In this document: in pieces, positions 55,319 through 63,649 of the stretch
Numbering within the stretch: the stretch's first letter is position 1
Layout of the letters: each line of letters opens with the position of its first letter
Notes under the pieces: generated by a model
The model's input: only the letters and a program-made list of their open reading frames with translations
The model's database searches: none
What the model was told of the DNA's origin: nothing
Translations under genes and position numbers: made by a program
Source of the DNA: Haloferax marinisediminis
GTDB lineage: Archaea; Halobacteriota; Halobacteria; Halobacteriales; Haloferacaceae
Assembly: GCF_009674585.1 (NCBI RefSeq)
Contig: NZ_WKJP01000004.1
Coordinates: 218,782 to 282,781, forward strand
Direction of reading: 5' to 3'
DNA length: 64,000 nt

Positions 55319-55806
55319 CTATCGAGTCACGAACGGGCACTTCCCAACGTAGCCTCTGTGACAGCTGTCTTCGCGAATAAAGATATCGAGGCTGTATCCA
55401 TCGACGTACCGGGAGAAGTTGTTGTTGTTCACATACTCAGCATCTGCAACGACACAATCCGCCTCTCTTGCTTCGTTCGGTGTGACGGACCGCGCTACCC
55501 AGTCACCACCATCGACTCGGACACCCAATTCGTACTGGCCGGGGGTACTTCCCCAAGTGCAGTCTGCAACCGCACCATGGTTGAGACACCCGTCCCTCCC
55601 GCGAACGTCGTGAGATGAGTAGTGTACCTCTGACCCGTCTCGCTCCACCCGCAGGTCGAATTGGTGTGGGTCGGTGTCGGTGTTGTGTACGCCAAACCAC
55701 CCGAGTCTGGTCGTCGGTCGAGAGACTCTTTGACAGATGAGAGGCATCCGGCAGTGAAGGACGCTGCCGTCGCGCCGAGCGAGGCGAGGAGGGACCACCG
55801 ATTCAT
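55319..55806 (-). pseudogene. Frameshifted paralogue of the lipoprotein at 50.1 kb
   Basis: The signal peptide MNRWSLLASLGATAASFTAGCL lies in one frame from 55806, and the mature domain (RLGWFGVHNTDTDPHQFDLRV, HGAVADCTWGSTPGQYE, CVVADAEY, ending CPFVTR) lies in another down to 55319. The frames cross near 55700-55725, around the LDRRP / RPTTRLGWF overlap. Joined, the product aligns end to end with the intact 154-aa protein at 50138-50602, including the paired Cys. A single-base indel, true or technical, explains it. Confidence 0.8.
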
Positions 55807-56002
55807 GCGCGTACCCTCTCAGAGCGAGCCTAAATGAGTATAGATATCACTCACACAGATATTCGAACTCGTCACGTCGTATCAGAAGCCCTCGCAATAT
55901 TGTCAACTCAATGTTGGTTATTTATTGACAGATATTTCACCGCTGGAGAGAATGAGAATTGCACTGTACACTTAACACAGTGTCAATCGTCTAGTGGTTG
56001 CT

Positions 56003-57079
56003 ATGAGAGCAGCGTTATACCACGACCGAAAAGATATCCGTGTCGAAGAGATCGACGAAGGGACCGTCGGCGATGGACAAGTACGAGTCGACGTCGACTC
56101 GTGTGGAATCTGTGGCTCCGACCTCCACGAGTACACAGCCGGTCCGATTTTCGTGCCCGTTGGCGACCCGCACCCACTGTCCCAGGAGACAGCACCCATC
56201 CGGATGGGCCACGAGTTCAGTGGAACTGTCTCGGAGGTCGGTGACTCGGTTACCAGCGTCAGCGTGGGCGATGCAGTCGCCATCAATCCCATTCTGAGCT
56301 GTGGTGAGTGCCGACAGTGCCGCGAGGGGAACTACCACATCTGCGATTCGATCGGGTTCCTCGGACTCTCCGGAGGAAATGGTGGATTTGCAGAGAGCGT
56401 CGTCGTCGATGAGGTACACGCCGTCCCGCTGGGTGACGACGTGCCACTCGAATACGGTGCGTTAGTCGAGCCACTGGCCGTTGGATTGCACGCAGTCCGC
56501 CGGTCTGGGTTACAGGCGGGTGACTCAGTTGCAGTCTTCGGTAGCGGTCCAATTGGATTGTCAGTGATTCAGTGTGCCCGAGCAGCAGGTGCAGGGACAA
56601 TCTACGTGTCTGAACCACGAAAGGCACGTCGCGAACGCGCCGCCGACTGTGGCGCTGACGAACTAATCGACCCGACGACGACGGATGCGGTCGAGTACAT
56701 CACGTCTGCTGCCGATGGCGGTGCAGACGTGACGTTCGAAGTTGCAGGCGTCGAAGCGTCGTTGAACGACGCGATTCAGAGTACGAGACCCAGTGGAACG
56801 ACGACTGTCGTGAGCATCTGGGAAGAGGAAGTGAGCACCCACCCGAACAATCTGGTGCTGGGCGAACGAACGGTTACCGGCACGCTCGCGTATCTCGGTG
56901 GACCACGCTCTGACGAAGAGTACGGGATGGTGATAGAGATGCTCGCAAACGGTCGACTCGACCCCGACCCGTTCATCACCGGTCGAATCGGTCTCGAAGA
57001 AATCGTCGACAACGGATTCGAGCAACTCCTCAACCCGGAGAGTGACCACGTCAAGATTCTCGTCAAACCGAACGAGTAG
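56003..57079 (+). CDS. Zinc-dependent alcohol dehydrogenase, butanediol-dehydrogenase-like
   Basis: A 358-aa medium-chain dehydrogenase. CGICGSDLHEYTAGP (about 34-48) and GHEFSGTV (about 70-77) are catalytic-zinc motifs, CGECRQCREGNYHIC (about 98-112) is the four-Cys structural-zinc loop, and VAVFGSGPIGLSVIQ (about 175-189) is the NAD(P)-binding loop. The long loop PIFVPVGDPHPLSQETAP between zinc motifs is typical of 2,3-butanediol dehydrogenases. I start at the ATG at 56003, three codons after the GTG. Likely substrate is a vicinal diol or sugar alcohol. Confidence 0.9.
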   Translation: MRAALYHDRKDIRVEEIDEGTVGDGQVRVDVDSCGICGSDLHEYTAGPIFVPVGDPHPLSQETAPIRMGHEFSGTVSEVGDSVTSVSVGDAVAINPILSCGECRQCREGNYHICDSIGFLGLSGGNGGFAESVVVDEVHAVPLGDDVPLEYGALVEPLAVGLHAVRRSGLQAGDSVAVFGSGPIGLSVIQCARAAGAGTIYVSEPRKARRERAADCGADELIDPTTTDAVEYITSAADGGADVTFEVAGVEASLNDAIQSTRPSGTTTVVSIWEEEVSTHPNNLVLGERTVTGTLAYLGGPRSDEEYGMVIEMLANGRLDPDPFITGRIGLEEIVDNGFEQLLNPESDHVKILVKPNE

Positions 57080-57210
57080 TCTGGGTCAGCAGACGCTGGG
57101 GCTGAGAGTGTCGAACTCACGCTTCAGCCCACTTTCGTGTGGCTTCTTCGAATGAGAGTGAAGCAGTCTGAAAACCGAAACGATGACTCCGGTACGTCGG
57201 ACGTGGCTTT

Positions 57211-58263
57211 CTACGACTCTAGAACGGTTGCCAACGCATCCATCACGTGGTCGACTTTCTCGACTTTAGCATTGTAACCCATGTGACCCACACGGAGGAT
57301 ATCGTCGGCGAGGTCAGCAAGGCCAGTCGAGAGGACGATGTCGTGGTCTTCCTCGAGTTCTTGCTGGACCGCCTTCGCCTCACCGGGCATGTGGAATGCA
57401 GTCACCGTGGGTGAACTTCGTTCGACGTCGGGGTACAGGTCAAGACCCAACGCCGAACCGCGTTCACGGCAGTGCGCAGCGGCCGTCTCGTGGCGTTCGT
57501 AGACCGAGTCGATTCCCTCTTCGAGAAGCATCGACAGTGACTCGTCGAGCGCAGCGACGTTGGCCACGAGATGCGTGTACGGGAACATCTCACTCGTGTC
57601 ACGCCACGGGAGGAGGTTCGTGTAGAGTGAGTTCGGGTCACGCTCTTCGGCAACCTCCCAGGCACGGTCGCTGACGGCGACAGTCGTCAGTCCCGGGGGT
57701 GAGCTGAACGCCTTCTGTGAAGCACCCAGATTGATGTCGATGTGTTCGCTCGGGACGGGTGTCCCACCGAGTGAGGAGACGGCGTCGACGACTGTCAGTA
57801 CGTCGTGGTCGTGGAGGAGTTCGAGCACCGGTGCGATGTCGTTGAGCGTCCCCGTTGGTGTCTCACAGTGAACCATCGTTGCGACCTTGTAGTCGCCCTC
57901 GTCGAGTGCGGCTTCGACACTGTCTACGTCGAGTGAGTCGGTGTAGTCGGCACCGATGAGCGTCGGCTCGCCGCCGTAGTTTTCTACGAAGTCGGCGAAG
58001 CCGTCGCCGTAGAGGCCGTTCGAGATGCAGAGCACGTCGTCCCCTGGCGCGACTGTCGAAGCGATGGCGGCTTCGAGGCCGAGAATTCCCTCGCCACCCA
58101 TGACGATTACGTCGTCGTCGGTGTCGTAGACGCGCTGGAGTTTCGAACAGACGTCGGCGTACATGTCGAAGAACGCTTGTTCGACGTCTGGGTTCGGCAT
58201 CGGGTCGCTCAGGCGGTCACGGACCCGTGACGGAACTGCCGTCGGGCCGGGTGTCATTTGCAT
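57211..58263 (-). CDS. PLP-dependent aminotransferase, alanine-glyoxylate/serine type
   Basis: A 350-aa class V aminotransferase. MTPGPTAVPSRV at the start, GGEGILGLEAAIAS (about 60-73), and DAVSSLGGTPV with NLGASQKAFSSPPG (PLP-binding Lys, about 190) are signatures of the SPT/AGT subgroup. It transfers an amino group to glyoxylate or hydroxypyruvate. The ATG at 58263 follows ATAAATC by about 27 nt, so it is probably leaderless. It is divergent from the AIR-synthase-like gene. Confidence 0.88.
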   Translation of the reverse strand: MQMTPGPTAVPSRVRDRLSDPMPNPDVEQAFFDMYADVCSKLQRVYDTDDDVIVMGGEGILGLEAAIASTVAPGDDVLCISNGLYGDGFADFVENYGGEPTLIGADYTDSLDVDSVEAALDEGDYKVATMVHCETPTGTLNDIAPVLELLHDHDVLTVVDAVSSLGGTPVPSEHIDINLGASQKAFSSPPGLTTVAVSDRAWEVAEERDPNSLYTNLLPWRDTSEMFPYTHLVANVAALDESLSMLLEEGIDSVYERHETAAAHCRERGSALGLDLYPDVERSSPTVTAFHMPGEAKAVQQELEEDHDIVLSTGLADLADDILRVGHMGYNAKVEKVDHVMDALATVLES

Positions 58264-58361
58264 AGGAGTCCGTTTCGAGGGAAACGATTTATCCGTAGGG
58301 GATTCGGTGGCAGTCGCTTCAGAACGGGAAGACACAAAAGCCACTCCACACAGTTGAGCAC

Positions 58362-59339
58362 ATGAGCAAACTCTCGCCCGCGGACCTCGACCGCTACATC
58401 TTCTCGCGGACGGGTGCGGCCAACGACGACCTGCTCGTCGGCGCAGGGTACGGCGAGGACGCCGCTGCCGTCGCGACCGACGAAGGAACGATGGTCGTCA
58501 GTACCGACCCCATCTCACTCGCCGCCGAACGCATCGGAACACTCGGCGTCGCAATTGCGAGCAACGACGTCGCCACCTGTGGCGGTATCCCCAAGTGGCT
58601 CGTGAGCACCATCCTCATGCCCGAGCCTGACGTCGACCTCCTCGACGACATCACCGCCCAGCTCGACGCTGAAGCGAGACGGTTAGGAATCACCATCGTT
58701 GGCGGTCACACCGAAACCGTCGCTGGCCTCTCGCGACCACTGCTCTCACTCACCTGTATGGGGCCAACCGACCGGTACATCCCAACCTCGGGCGCTGAAC
58801 CCGGTGACGCCGTGATTCTCACGAAAGGCGCGGGTATCGAAGGGACTGCCGTCCTCGCAACCGACTTCAGCGACGACCTCGACGAGGCCGGCGTCGATTC
58901 TGAGATGGTCGACCGTGCGACGGATTTCTTCGAGGACATCAGTGTCCTCCCAGAGTCCGCCGTCCTCGGCCCGGTCGCAACTGCGATGCACGACCCGACC
59001 GAAGGTGGCGTTCTCAACGGACTCGTCGAACTCGCCTGCGCCTCAGGCGTTCGCATCGACGTCGAGAGAACCGATGTACCGATACGTCCCGAGACACGCA
59101 CGCTTTGTGACGCGATGGGTGTGGACCCACTTCGGGTTCTCGGGTCGGGTGCGCTGCTCGCAACGGTTCCCGCCGACGAAGCCGAAGAGATACTGGCGGC
59201 ACTCGACGCAGAGGATATCGACGCGACGGTCGTCGCGACAGTCGACGAAGTGGCAGACGAAGACGACGCAGGTGTCGTCTACGATGGACAGTTCTACACG
59301 GGCGGCGTTCGCGACGACATGTACGACCTCTGGGAGTGA
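58362..59339 (+). CDS. AIR synthase-related / HypE-like protein
   Basis: A 325-aa protein of the PurM/HypE/ThiL ATP-binding superfamily. GYGEDAAAVATDEGTMVVSTDPI (about 29-51) is the conserved metal/ATP strand, IASNDVATCGGIPKW follows, and HDPTEGGVLNGLVELA (about 206-221) is the HypE-like helix entry. No hyp, thi or pur genes are nearby and the C-terminal Cys of true HypE is not seen (the end is DMYDLWE), so the reaction is unknown. Haloarchaea carry this paralogue widely. Confidence 0.85.
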   Translation: MSKLSPADLDRYIFSRTGAANDDLLVGAGYGEDAAAVATDEGTMVVSTDPISLAAERIGTLGVAIASNDVATCGGIPKWLVSTILMPEPDVDLLDDITAQLDAEARRLGITIVGGHTETVAGLSRPLLSLTCMGPTDRYIPTSGAEPGDAVILTKGAGIEGTAVLATDFSDDLDEAGVDSEMVDRATDFFEDISVLPESAVLGPVATAMHDPTEGGVLNGLVELACASGVRIDVERTDVPIRPETRTLCDAMGVDPLRVLGSGALLATVPADEAEEILAALDAEDIDATVVATVDEVADEDDAGVVYDGQFYTGGVRDDMYDLWE

Positions 59340-59348
59340 TTCTGCCGT

Positions 59349-59720
59349 TCAGTACCCCGCTTCAGTTGGACTAAAATCGAGAAGACCGACCTCACCGAGG
59401 GTCAACGCGTCTGGTTGGAAGCGCCCTCGTGGCGGGTAGTAGCCCGACGCTTCCAACACTGCACTGACGACAGCCTGTTGCTCGGCACGGATATCCATCA
59501 CCGATTCGACCGAGTCGATGCCGTGGGACGCACAGTAGACGCCCTCTATCTCCCAGCTAAAGTCCTCGTAACACGACAGTGCAACCGTCACGCGATCACC
59601 TGACACCAGCGTGGTATCAGGACACTGGCGACACCCAACCGTTGCTGTCCCAAAATCTTGCGTGACGTAGAGGCTCTCGACGACGAGGCCAGTGAACTGT
59701 TCGACGAGGTCGCATTGCAT
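59349..59720 (-). CDS. Hypothetical cysteine-containing haloarchaeal protein
   Basis: A 123-aa protein with VGCRQCPDTTLVSGDRVTVALSCYED (about 28-53) and CASHGID (about 63-69), giving a CxxC plus further Cys/His residues that could bind zinc. The C-terminal half (DIRAEQQAVVSAVLEASGYYPPRGRF, LTLGEVGLLDFSPT) is conserved-looking. It is convergent with the AIR-synthase-like gene, 9 nt apart. No function assigned. Confidence 0.65.
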   Translation of the reverse strand: MQCDLVEQFTGLVVESLYVTQDFGTATVGCRQCPDTTLVSGDRVTVALSCYEDFSWEIEGVYCASHGIDSVESVMDIRAEQQAVVSAVLEASGYYPPRGRFQPDALTLGEVGLLDFSPTEAGY

Positions 59721-59825
59721 GGTGGTGTGTTCTCCTACCGTGTCTGTGGGACTGAGAAGAGATATATCAGCGTAGTTGTGTGGATTGCTGGGCTCTCGTC
59801 CGAAGTCTGACCCACGGACCGTATG

Positions 59826-60755
59826 TTACCGTGGCTTACTGATGCGCTGTCTGAACAGCCAGTCGGAGAGGTCGAGGCGGCGACGTGGGCCTTCCCCGTC
59901 TGGGAAGCGATTCTCGGTTTGACCGTAGTTGATGAGGGTGACGAGGAACACGCCACCAATCGTGTTTCCGAGCAGAACCGGAACGGCAAACTCCCATAGC
60001 CCGGTCGTGAGCGCGACGTTTCCCGTAAACACGAGGTAGAACACGTCGGCAGAGCTCACGACGATGTGGTAGAGCCCGGATGCTGGAATCGCGTAGATGA
60101 CGAGATAGATGAGCACCACCCGAGAGATGGAGTCCCGAACGGCGTGTTCGAGCCAGACGAGACCAGCGACGAGCCACCCCGCGAACATCGCTTTGAACAC
60201 GAGGTCCCACCACGGCGTCTCGATACCCTGAATTCCGATTCCAACAGCTGCGTCGGCAGCGGCGGGTGAGAACACGCCCGTCGAGGCGAGGACGAACGTC
60301 CCGATGAGCGCACCAGTGAGGTTCCCAGCGAGCACACTCACCCACACTCGGAGCAACGACGGAATGCTCGCGACGCGAGTCAACACGAGCGTCACCGGGG
60401 TCAGCGTGTTTTCTGTGTAGAGCTGGTAGCGACCCATGATGATGTAGACGAATCCGAGCGGGTAGAGAAGGGGTGCGAGGAGTCCGGTCGCATCGTTCGG
60501 GAACGCTGCTCTCCCGGTCGCGTACAGGAAGAACGTGAGCGTAATCGCGAACCCCGCAGCGAGACCACTCAGATACAGCTTGAGCGTTTCAGACTCGACT
60601 TCTTCGTCCGCCGTCGCGACGACGCGCTGGAAGATTTCGTCTGTCGAAAACCGGTCACCGACTGCCTCACCGGCAGCAGGCGCGCCACTCCGTGCTCGGT
60701 CGGGTCGTGTCCCACCGTCGGTGCCGTTCGCCGACTGCTGCGGAGGAAGACTCAT
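59826..60755 (-). CDS. Formate/nitrite transporter-family channel
   Basis: A 309-aa FNT-type pentameric channel subunit with six helices after a disordered 35-residue N-terminus. YPLGFVYIIMGRYQLYTENTL (about 97-117) is the selectivity-loop region and FTGNVALTTGLWEFAVPVLLGNTIGGVFLV (about 239-268) the second hallmark with the GNxxGG motif. It passes formate, nitrite or hydrosulfide; no formate or nitrite enzyme is nearby. Its ATG overlaps the stop of a small membrane protein (ATGA), so they are coupled. Confidence 0.88.
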   Translation of the reverse strand: MSLPPQQSANGTDGGTRPDRARSGAPAAGEAVGDRFSTDEIFQRVVATADEEVESETLKLYLSGLAAGFAITLTFFLYATGRAAFPNDATGLLAPLLYPLGFVYIIMGRYQLYTENTLTPVTLVLTRVASIPSLLRVWVSVLAGNLTGALIGTFVLASTGVFSPAAADAAVGIGIQGIETPWWDLVFKAMFAGWLVAGLVWLEHAVRDSISRVVLIYLVIYAIPASGLYHIVVSSADVFYLVFTGNVALTTGLWEFAVPVLLGNTIGGVFLVTLINYGQTENRFPDGEGPRRRLDLSDWLFRQRISKPR

Positions 60756-61075
60756 CCACTGCCCTCCCGGTTGACCGATTCTGCGCTCGTCACCGTCTCC
60801 GATTCGACTGCCTCACGCTCGGTCGTCAGTTCATCGTGTCGCGCCCACGCGTACTGCGCGAGTCGGTAGAGGATGTAGCTGAACAGCGCGAACGCGACGA
60901 GTTCGACGACGTACAACTCCACGAGTTCGAGCGGGGTGAGTTGTTCGACGATAGCACTTTGGGTCGCACTCAGGACGGCGAAGGCGAGTATCAGTGTCAC
61001 CGCGGGCATCGTCACGAGAGTGAGACCGAAGGCGAGTGCCCAGACCCGGTCGTCTTCGATTCGTTTTCCTACCAT
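60752..61075 (-). CDS. Small membrane protein coupled to FNT channel
   Basis: A 107-aa protein with two hydrophobic helices (WALAFGLTLVTMPAVTLILAFAV, about 12-34; VELYVVELVAFALFSYILYRLAQYAW, about 52-77) and a charged C-terminal tail. It starts MVGKRIEDD at 61075 and its stop overlaps the start of the FNT gene. It may assist or regulate the channel; the family is not recognised. Confidence 0.7.
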   Translation of the reverse strand: MVGKRIEDDRVWALAFGLTLVTMPAVTLILAFAVLSATQSAIVEQLTPLELVELYVVELVAFALFSYILYRLAQYAWARHDELTTEREAVESETVTSAESVNREGSG

Positions 61076-61290
61076 GAGTTCACCCCACCGGACCGGGTAG
61101 GTGGCGTTTCGTGGCGTTGATGGGTAGACGGTCGGTCGTATCCATAGCCGTACTCTGTTCCCGAGTGAGCATAAACTAGTACTATTTTTTACCGGTATGG
61201 TAATATACTGCCGAGATAGTACCAATATGTGATTGAAATGGAGGTGTACGTTCGGTATCTGGTCGAAAACTGCAGGAAGGGTGGCAGGCC
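61076..61290. promoter_or_regulatory. Divergent promoter between FNT and Mrp operons
   Basis: A 215-bp gap. ACTAGTACTATTTTTT and GGTAATATACTG (61176-61210) are AT-rich TATA-type segments that could serve either direction. No operator is recognised. Confidence 0.4.
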
Positions 61291-61881
61291 GTGAGTTCGC
61301 TCTTCCAGCCCACTGCACCGAGTGGACTCGGGAACGCAGCTATCGGCTCCCGAATCGCGACAGCACTCGTCGCATTCGCCTTCTACATCTTTCTCGGCGA
61401 CCCAACAGATTGGTTCGATATAGTGACCGGTGCCATCAGTGCTGTTGTCGTCGCCATCGTCATGGGACGCGTCGTCTTCGAGCGACCACCGACAGTCCAA
61501 ACGCTAGGAACGATTGCTCGCGCACTGGTGTTCCTTCCCTACTTGCTGTTCGCAGTCGTGCGGGCAAATCTCTCACTCGCTGCCGTGCTTTTGGACCCAC
61601 GGCTCCCAATCGACCCGACCGTCGTCCGTCTTCCCGCACCGGAGGGACGGCTCGCGACGGCCCTCTTGGCGAACAGCATCACACTGACACCGGGAACGCT
61701 CACCGTCGACATCGACGGTGACTCCCTCGTCGTCCACACACTTACTCACGAGACTCGTGAGGAACTCCTCACAGGCGAACTCGTACGTGCTGTCAACTTC
61801 GTCGTCGGCCACGGCACTGTAGAGGCAGAGAACGCAGCCCTCGACGTCTCTCCCTCACAGACGCAGGAGCGGGCGCGATGA
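61291..61881 (+). CDS. mnhE: Mrp cation/proton antiporter subunit E
   Basis: A 196-aa membrane subunit of the multicomponent Na+/H+ antiporter. Two to three N-terminal helices (IATALVAFAFYIFLGDP; IVTGAISAVVVAIVMGRV) precede the conserved soluble part with LANSITLTPGTLTVDIDGDSLVVHTL (about 131-156), the MnhE signature. It begins with GTG at 61291 and its end overlaps subunit F as ATGA. The complex exchanges cytosolic Na+ for protons and helps pH and salt balance. Confidence 0.9.
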   Translation: MSSLFQPTAPSGLGNAAIGSRIATALVAFAFYIFLGDPTDWFDIVTGAISAVVVAIVMGRVVFERPPTVQTLGTIARALVFLPYLLFAVVRANLSLAAVLLDPRLPIDPTVVRLPAPEGRLATALLANSITLTPGTLTVDIDGDSLVVHTLTHETREELLTGELVRAVNFVVGHGTVEAENAALDVSPSQTQERAR

Positions 61882-62159
61882 CGTCTGTCCTTCTTTCGAA
61901 CGGGTTGCTCGTCGGCGCAGCAGCCCTCGGGCTCGTGAGTATCGCCCTCCTCTGGCGTGTCGTCGTTGGTCCGACGACTGCGGACCGCGTCATCGCCGTG
62001 AACGTCATCGGGACGAGCGTCGTCGTTATCATCGCACTGCTCGGTGTGGCCCTTGGAGAGGTCGGGTTCCTCGACGTCGCACTCGTCTACGGACTGTTGA
62101 ACTTCCTCCTCTCGCTTGGCCTCGCACGGCTCTCTCTCGATGGCGGTGAGACGCGGTGA
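61878..62159 (+). CDS. mnhF: Mrp antiporter subunit F
   Basis: A 93-aa protein with three helices. RVVVGPTTADRVIAVNVIGT (about 27-46) is the MnhF signature. It overlaps subunit E by ATGA and subunit G by GTGA, as expected in a tightly coupled Mrp operon. Confidence 0.9.
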   Translation: MTSVLLSNGLLVGAAALGLVSIALLWRVVVGPTTADRVIAVNVIGTSVVVIIALLGVALGEVGFLDVALVYGLLNFLLSLGLARLSLDGGETR

Positions 62160-62515
62160 CGCCCTTCGACGTGTTCGTCCTCACACTCGTCGCAGGGAGC
62201 GTCGCGTTCTCTCTCATCACGCTCGTCGGGTTCGTCCGACTTCCGGATGTGTTCGCCCGAGCACACGCCGCATCGAAGGCAGAGACGTTGGGTGCATTGT
62301 TGGGGCTTGGCGCTGCAGCACTCGCGCTCGACGATGGACAGGCGACCCTCAAGGTGGGTGTTCTCGCACTGTTCGTCCTCGTGACAGGGCCGACTGCCGC
62401 CCACGCAATCGTTCGCGCTGCGGTGCGTTCGGGTGAGAAACCGTGGTCTCGGACTGATTCATCCAGCGAAAAGACGAGAGCATCCACCCACACCGCAACG
62501 GGAGGTGAGAAGTGA
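62156..62515 (+). CDS. mnhG: Mrp antiporter subunit G
   Basis: A 119-aa protein with three helices. GFVRLPDVFARAHAASKAETLGALL (about 23-47) is the MnhG signature with the conserved LPD-x-RxHA-SKA-TLG pattern. A charged tail follows the third helix. The start is GTG overlapping the stop of subunit F. Confidence 0.9.
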   Translation: MTPFDVFVLTLVAGSVAFSLITLVGFVRLPDVFARAHAASKAETLGALLGLGAAALALDDGQATLKVGVLALFVLVTGPTAAHAIVRAAVRSGEKPWSRTDSSSEKTRASTHTATGGEK

Positions 62516-62516
62516 G

Positions 62517-63209
62517 ATGACCACTGAGTTAATCGCCACCGTACTCCTCTCGCTCGTCGTCGTTGCCGCAGTCGTTGCTGCACTCGCACGGGGTATTCTC
62601 ACGACTCTCGCGGCGTTCGGAGCCTACAGCCTCGGCCTGTCCGTCGTGTGGCTCGTCTTCCGTGCCCCCGACGTTGCACTCACCGAAGCTGCCGTCGGCG
62701 CGGGTGTGACGACTGCGCTGTTCCTCGTCGTCGTCGCTCGAACCGTTGGGTTTGGTCCAACCCTATCTCCTTCGCAACCCATAGGCGGGGAGAATTATTC
62801 AGATAATTACAGTGATGCAAACGACGTAGATTCCCGAGTTGCGGTCGATACTTCGGAGACTGCAACTGGCGCACGTGATTCGAGTGGTCCACGAAACCTG
62901 ACCCGTGGAGCGACAGTGGTGTCTCGAGTCAGGAATGTCGGACGTCTATCGGTTGTGGTGGCGGGCATCGTAACCGGTGGGTTACTCCTGACGGTTCCCG
63001 CCCTCCCCGTCGTCGGAGCAGCGGACACTCCCGGTTTCGGGGCGGTGACTGAGTACTATCTTGCCGACTCTGCCGCACGTGACATCGACAACGTCGTTAC
63101 CGCGATTCTCGTCGTCTACCGTGGGTTCGACACGTTCGGTGAAATCGCGGTGGTGTTCACCGCAGTCGTCGCTGTTGTCGCGGTCCTGCGACAGGGAGGA
63201 GCGGAATGA
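62517..63209 (+). CDS. Mrp antiporter subunit, DUF4040 plus MbhE-like domain
   Basis: A 230-aa protein. The N-terminal part (about 1-80) has LAAFGAYSLGLSVVWLVFRAPDVALTEAAVGAGVTTALFLV, the DUF4040 segment found at the C-terminus of MrpA or as a separate subunit in archaea. After a non-conserved linker the last 80 residues (DNVVTAILVVYRGFDTFGEIAVVFTAVVAVVAVL) match the MbhE/MrpB-linked segment. The ATG at 62517 has GGAGGTGAG 8 nt before it, a strong Shine-Dalgarno. It is the split-off end of a large MrpA. Confidence 0.85.
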   Translation: MTTELIATVLLSLVVVAAVVAALARGILTTLAAFGAYSLGLSVVWLVFRAPDVALTEAAVGAGVTTALFLVVVARTVGFGPTLSPSQPIGGENYSDNYSDANDVDSRVAVDTSETATGARDSSGPRNLTRGATVVSRVRNVGRLSVVVAGIVTGGLLLTVPALPVVGAADTPGFGAVTEYYLADSAARDIDNVVTAILVVYRGFDTFGEIAVVFTAVVAVVAVLRQGGAE

Positions 63210-63649
63210 CGAACCGGACGGCGACGACGATGACGACGGACAGTCCAGTCGTGACGGTGACTGTCCGATTCATCGCGACGTTCGTTCTAACGTTCGCTCT
63301 GTTTACCCTGTTTCACGGCACGTCGTCTGTCGGTGGCGGATTCCAGGGCGGAGTCATCGCTGCGGCCGCCGTCATCATCCTCGCCTTCGGAGTCGGGATT
63401 GAGAAGACCACCGCGTGGCTCTCACCGCGCTGGCTTCTCATACTCGTCGCTGCGGGCCCCCTCGCGTTCGTACTGGTCGCGTTTAGTGGCATCCTCGCGG
63501 GCGGGTCGTTCCTCCAGTTCGACGTGCTTCCCATCCCCAAACCTTCAGTCTACGCGACGGAGTTCATCGAACTCGGGATCGGAGCGACTGTCGCTGGTGT
63601 CGTCATCAGCCTGTTCGTCCGCCTATCCGGGGGTGTCGACAATGACTGA
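63206..63649 (+). CDS. mnhB: Mrp antiporter subunit B
   Basis: A 147-aa protein with four helices. TLFHGTSSVGGGFQGGVIAAAAVI (about 34-57) is the MnhB signature with GGGFQGG. It overlaps the previous gene by ATGA and the subunit C start by 8 nt. Confidence 0.92.
   Translation: MTNRTATTMTTDSPVVTVTVRFIATFVLTFALFTLFHGTSSVGGGFQGGVIAAAAVIILAFGVGIEKTTAWLSPRWLLILVAAGPLAFVLVAFSGILAGGSFLQFDVLPIPKPSVYATEFIELGIGATVAGVVISLFVRLSGGVDND

Noticed and set aside
55975..56005. tRNA-like CAATCGTCTAGTGGTTGC segment
   Set aside because: It resembles a tRNA D-arm start, but no acceptor or T-arm partner follows; the alcohol dehydrogenase begins at once.
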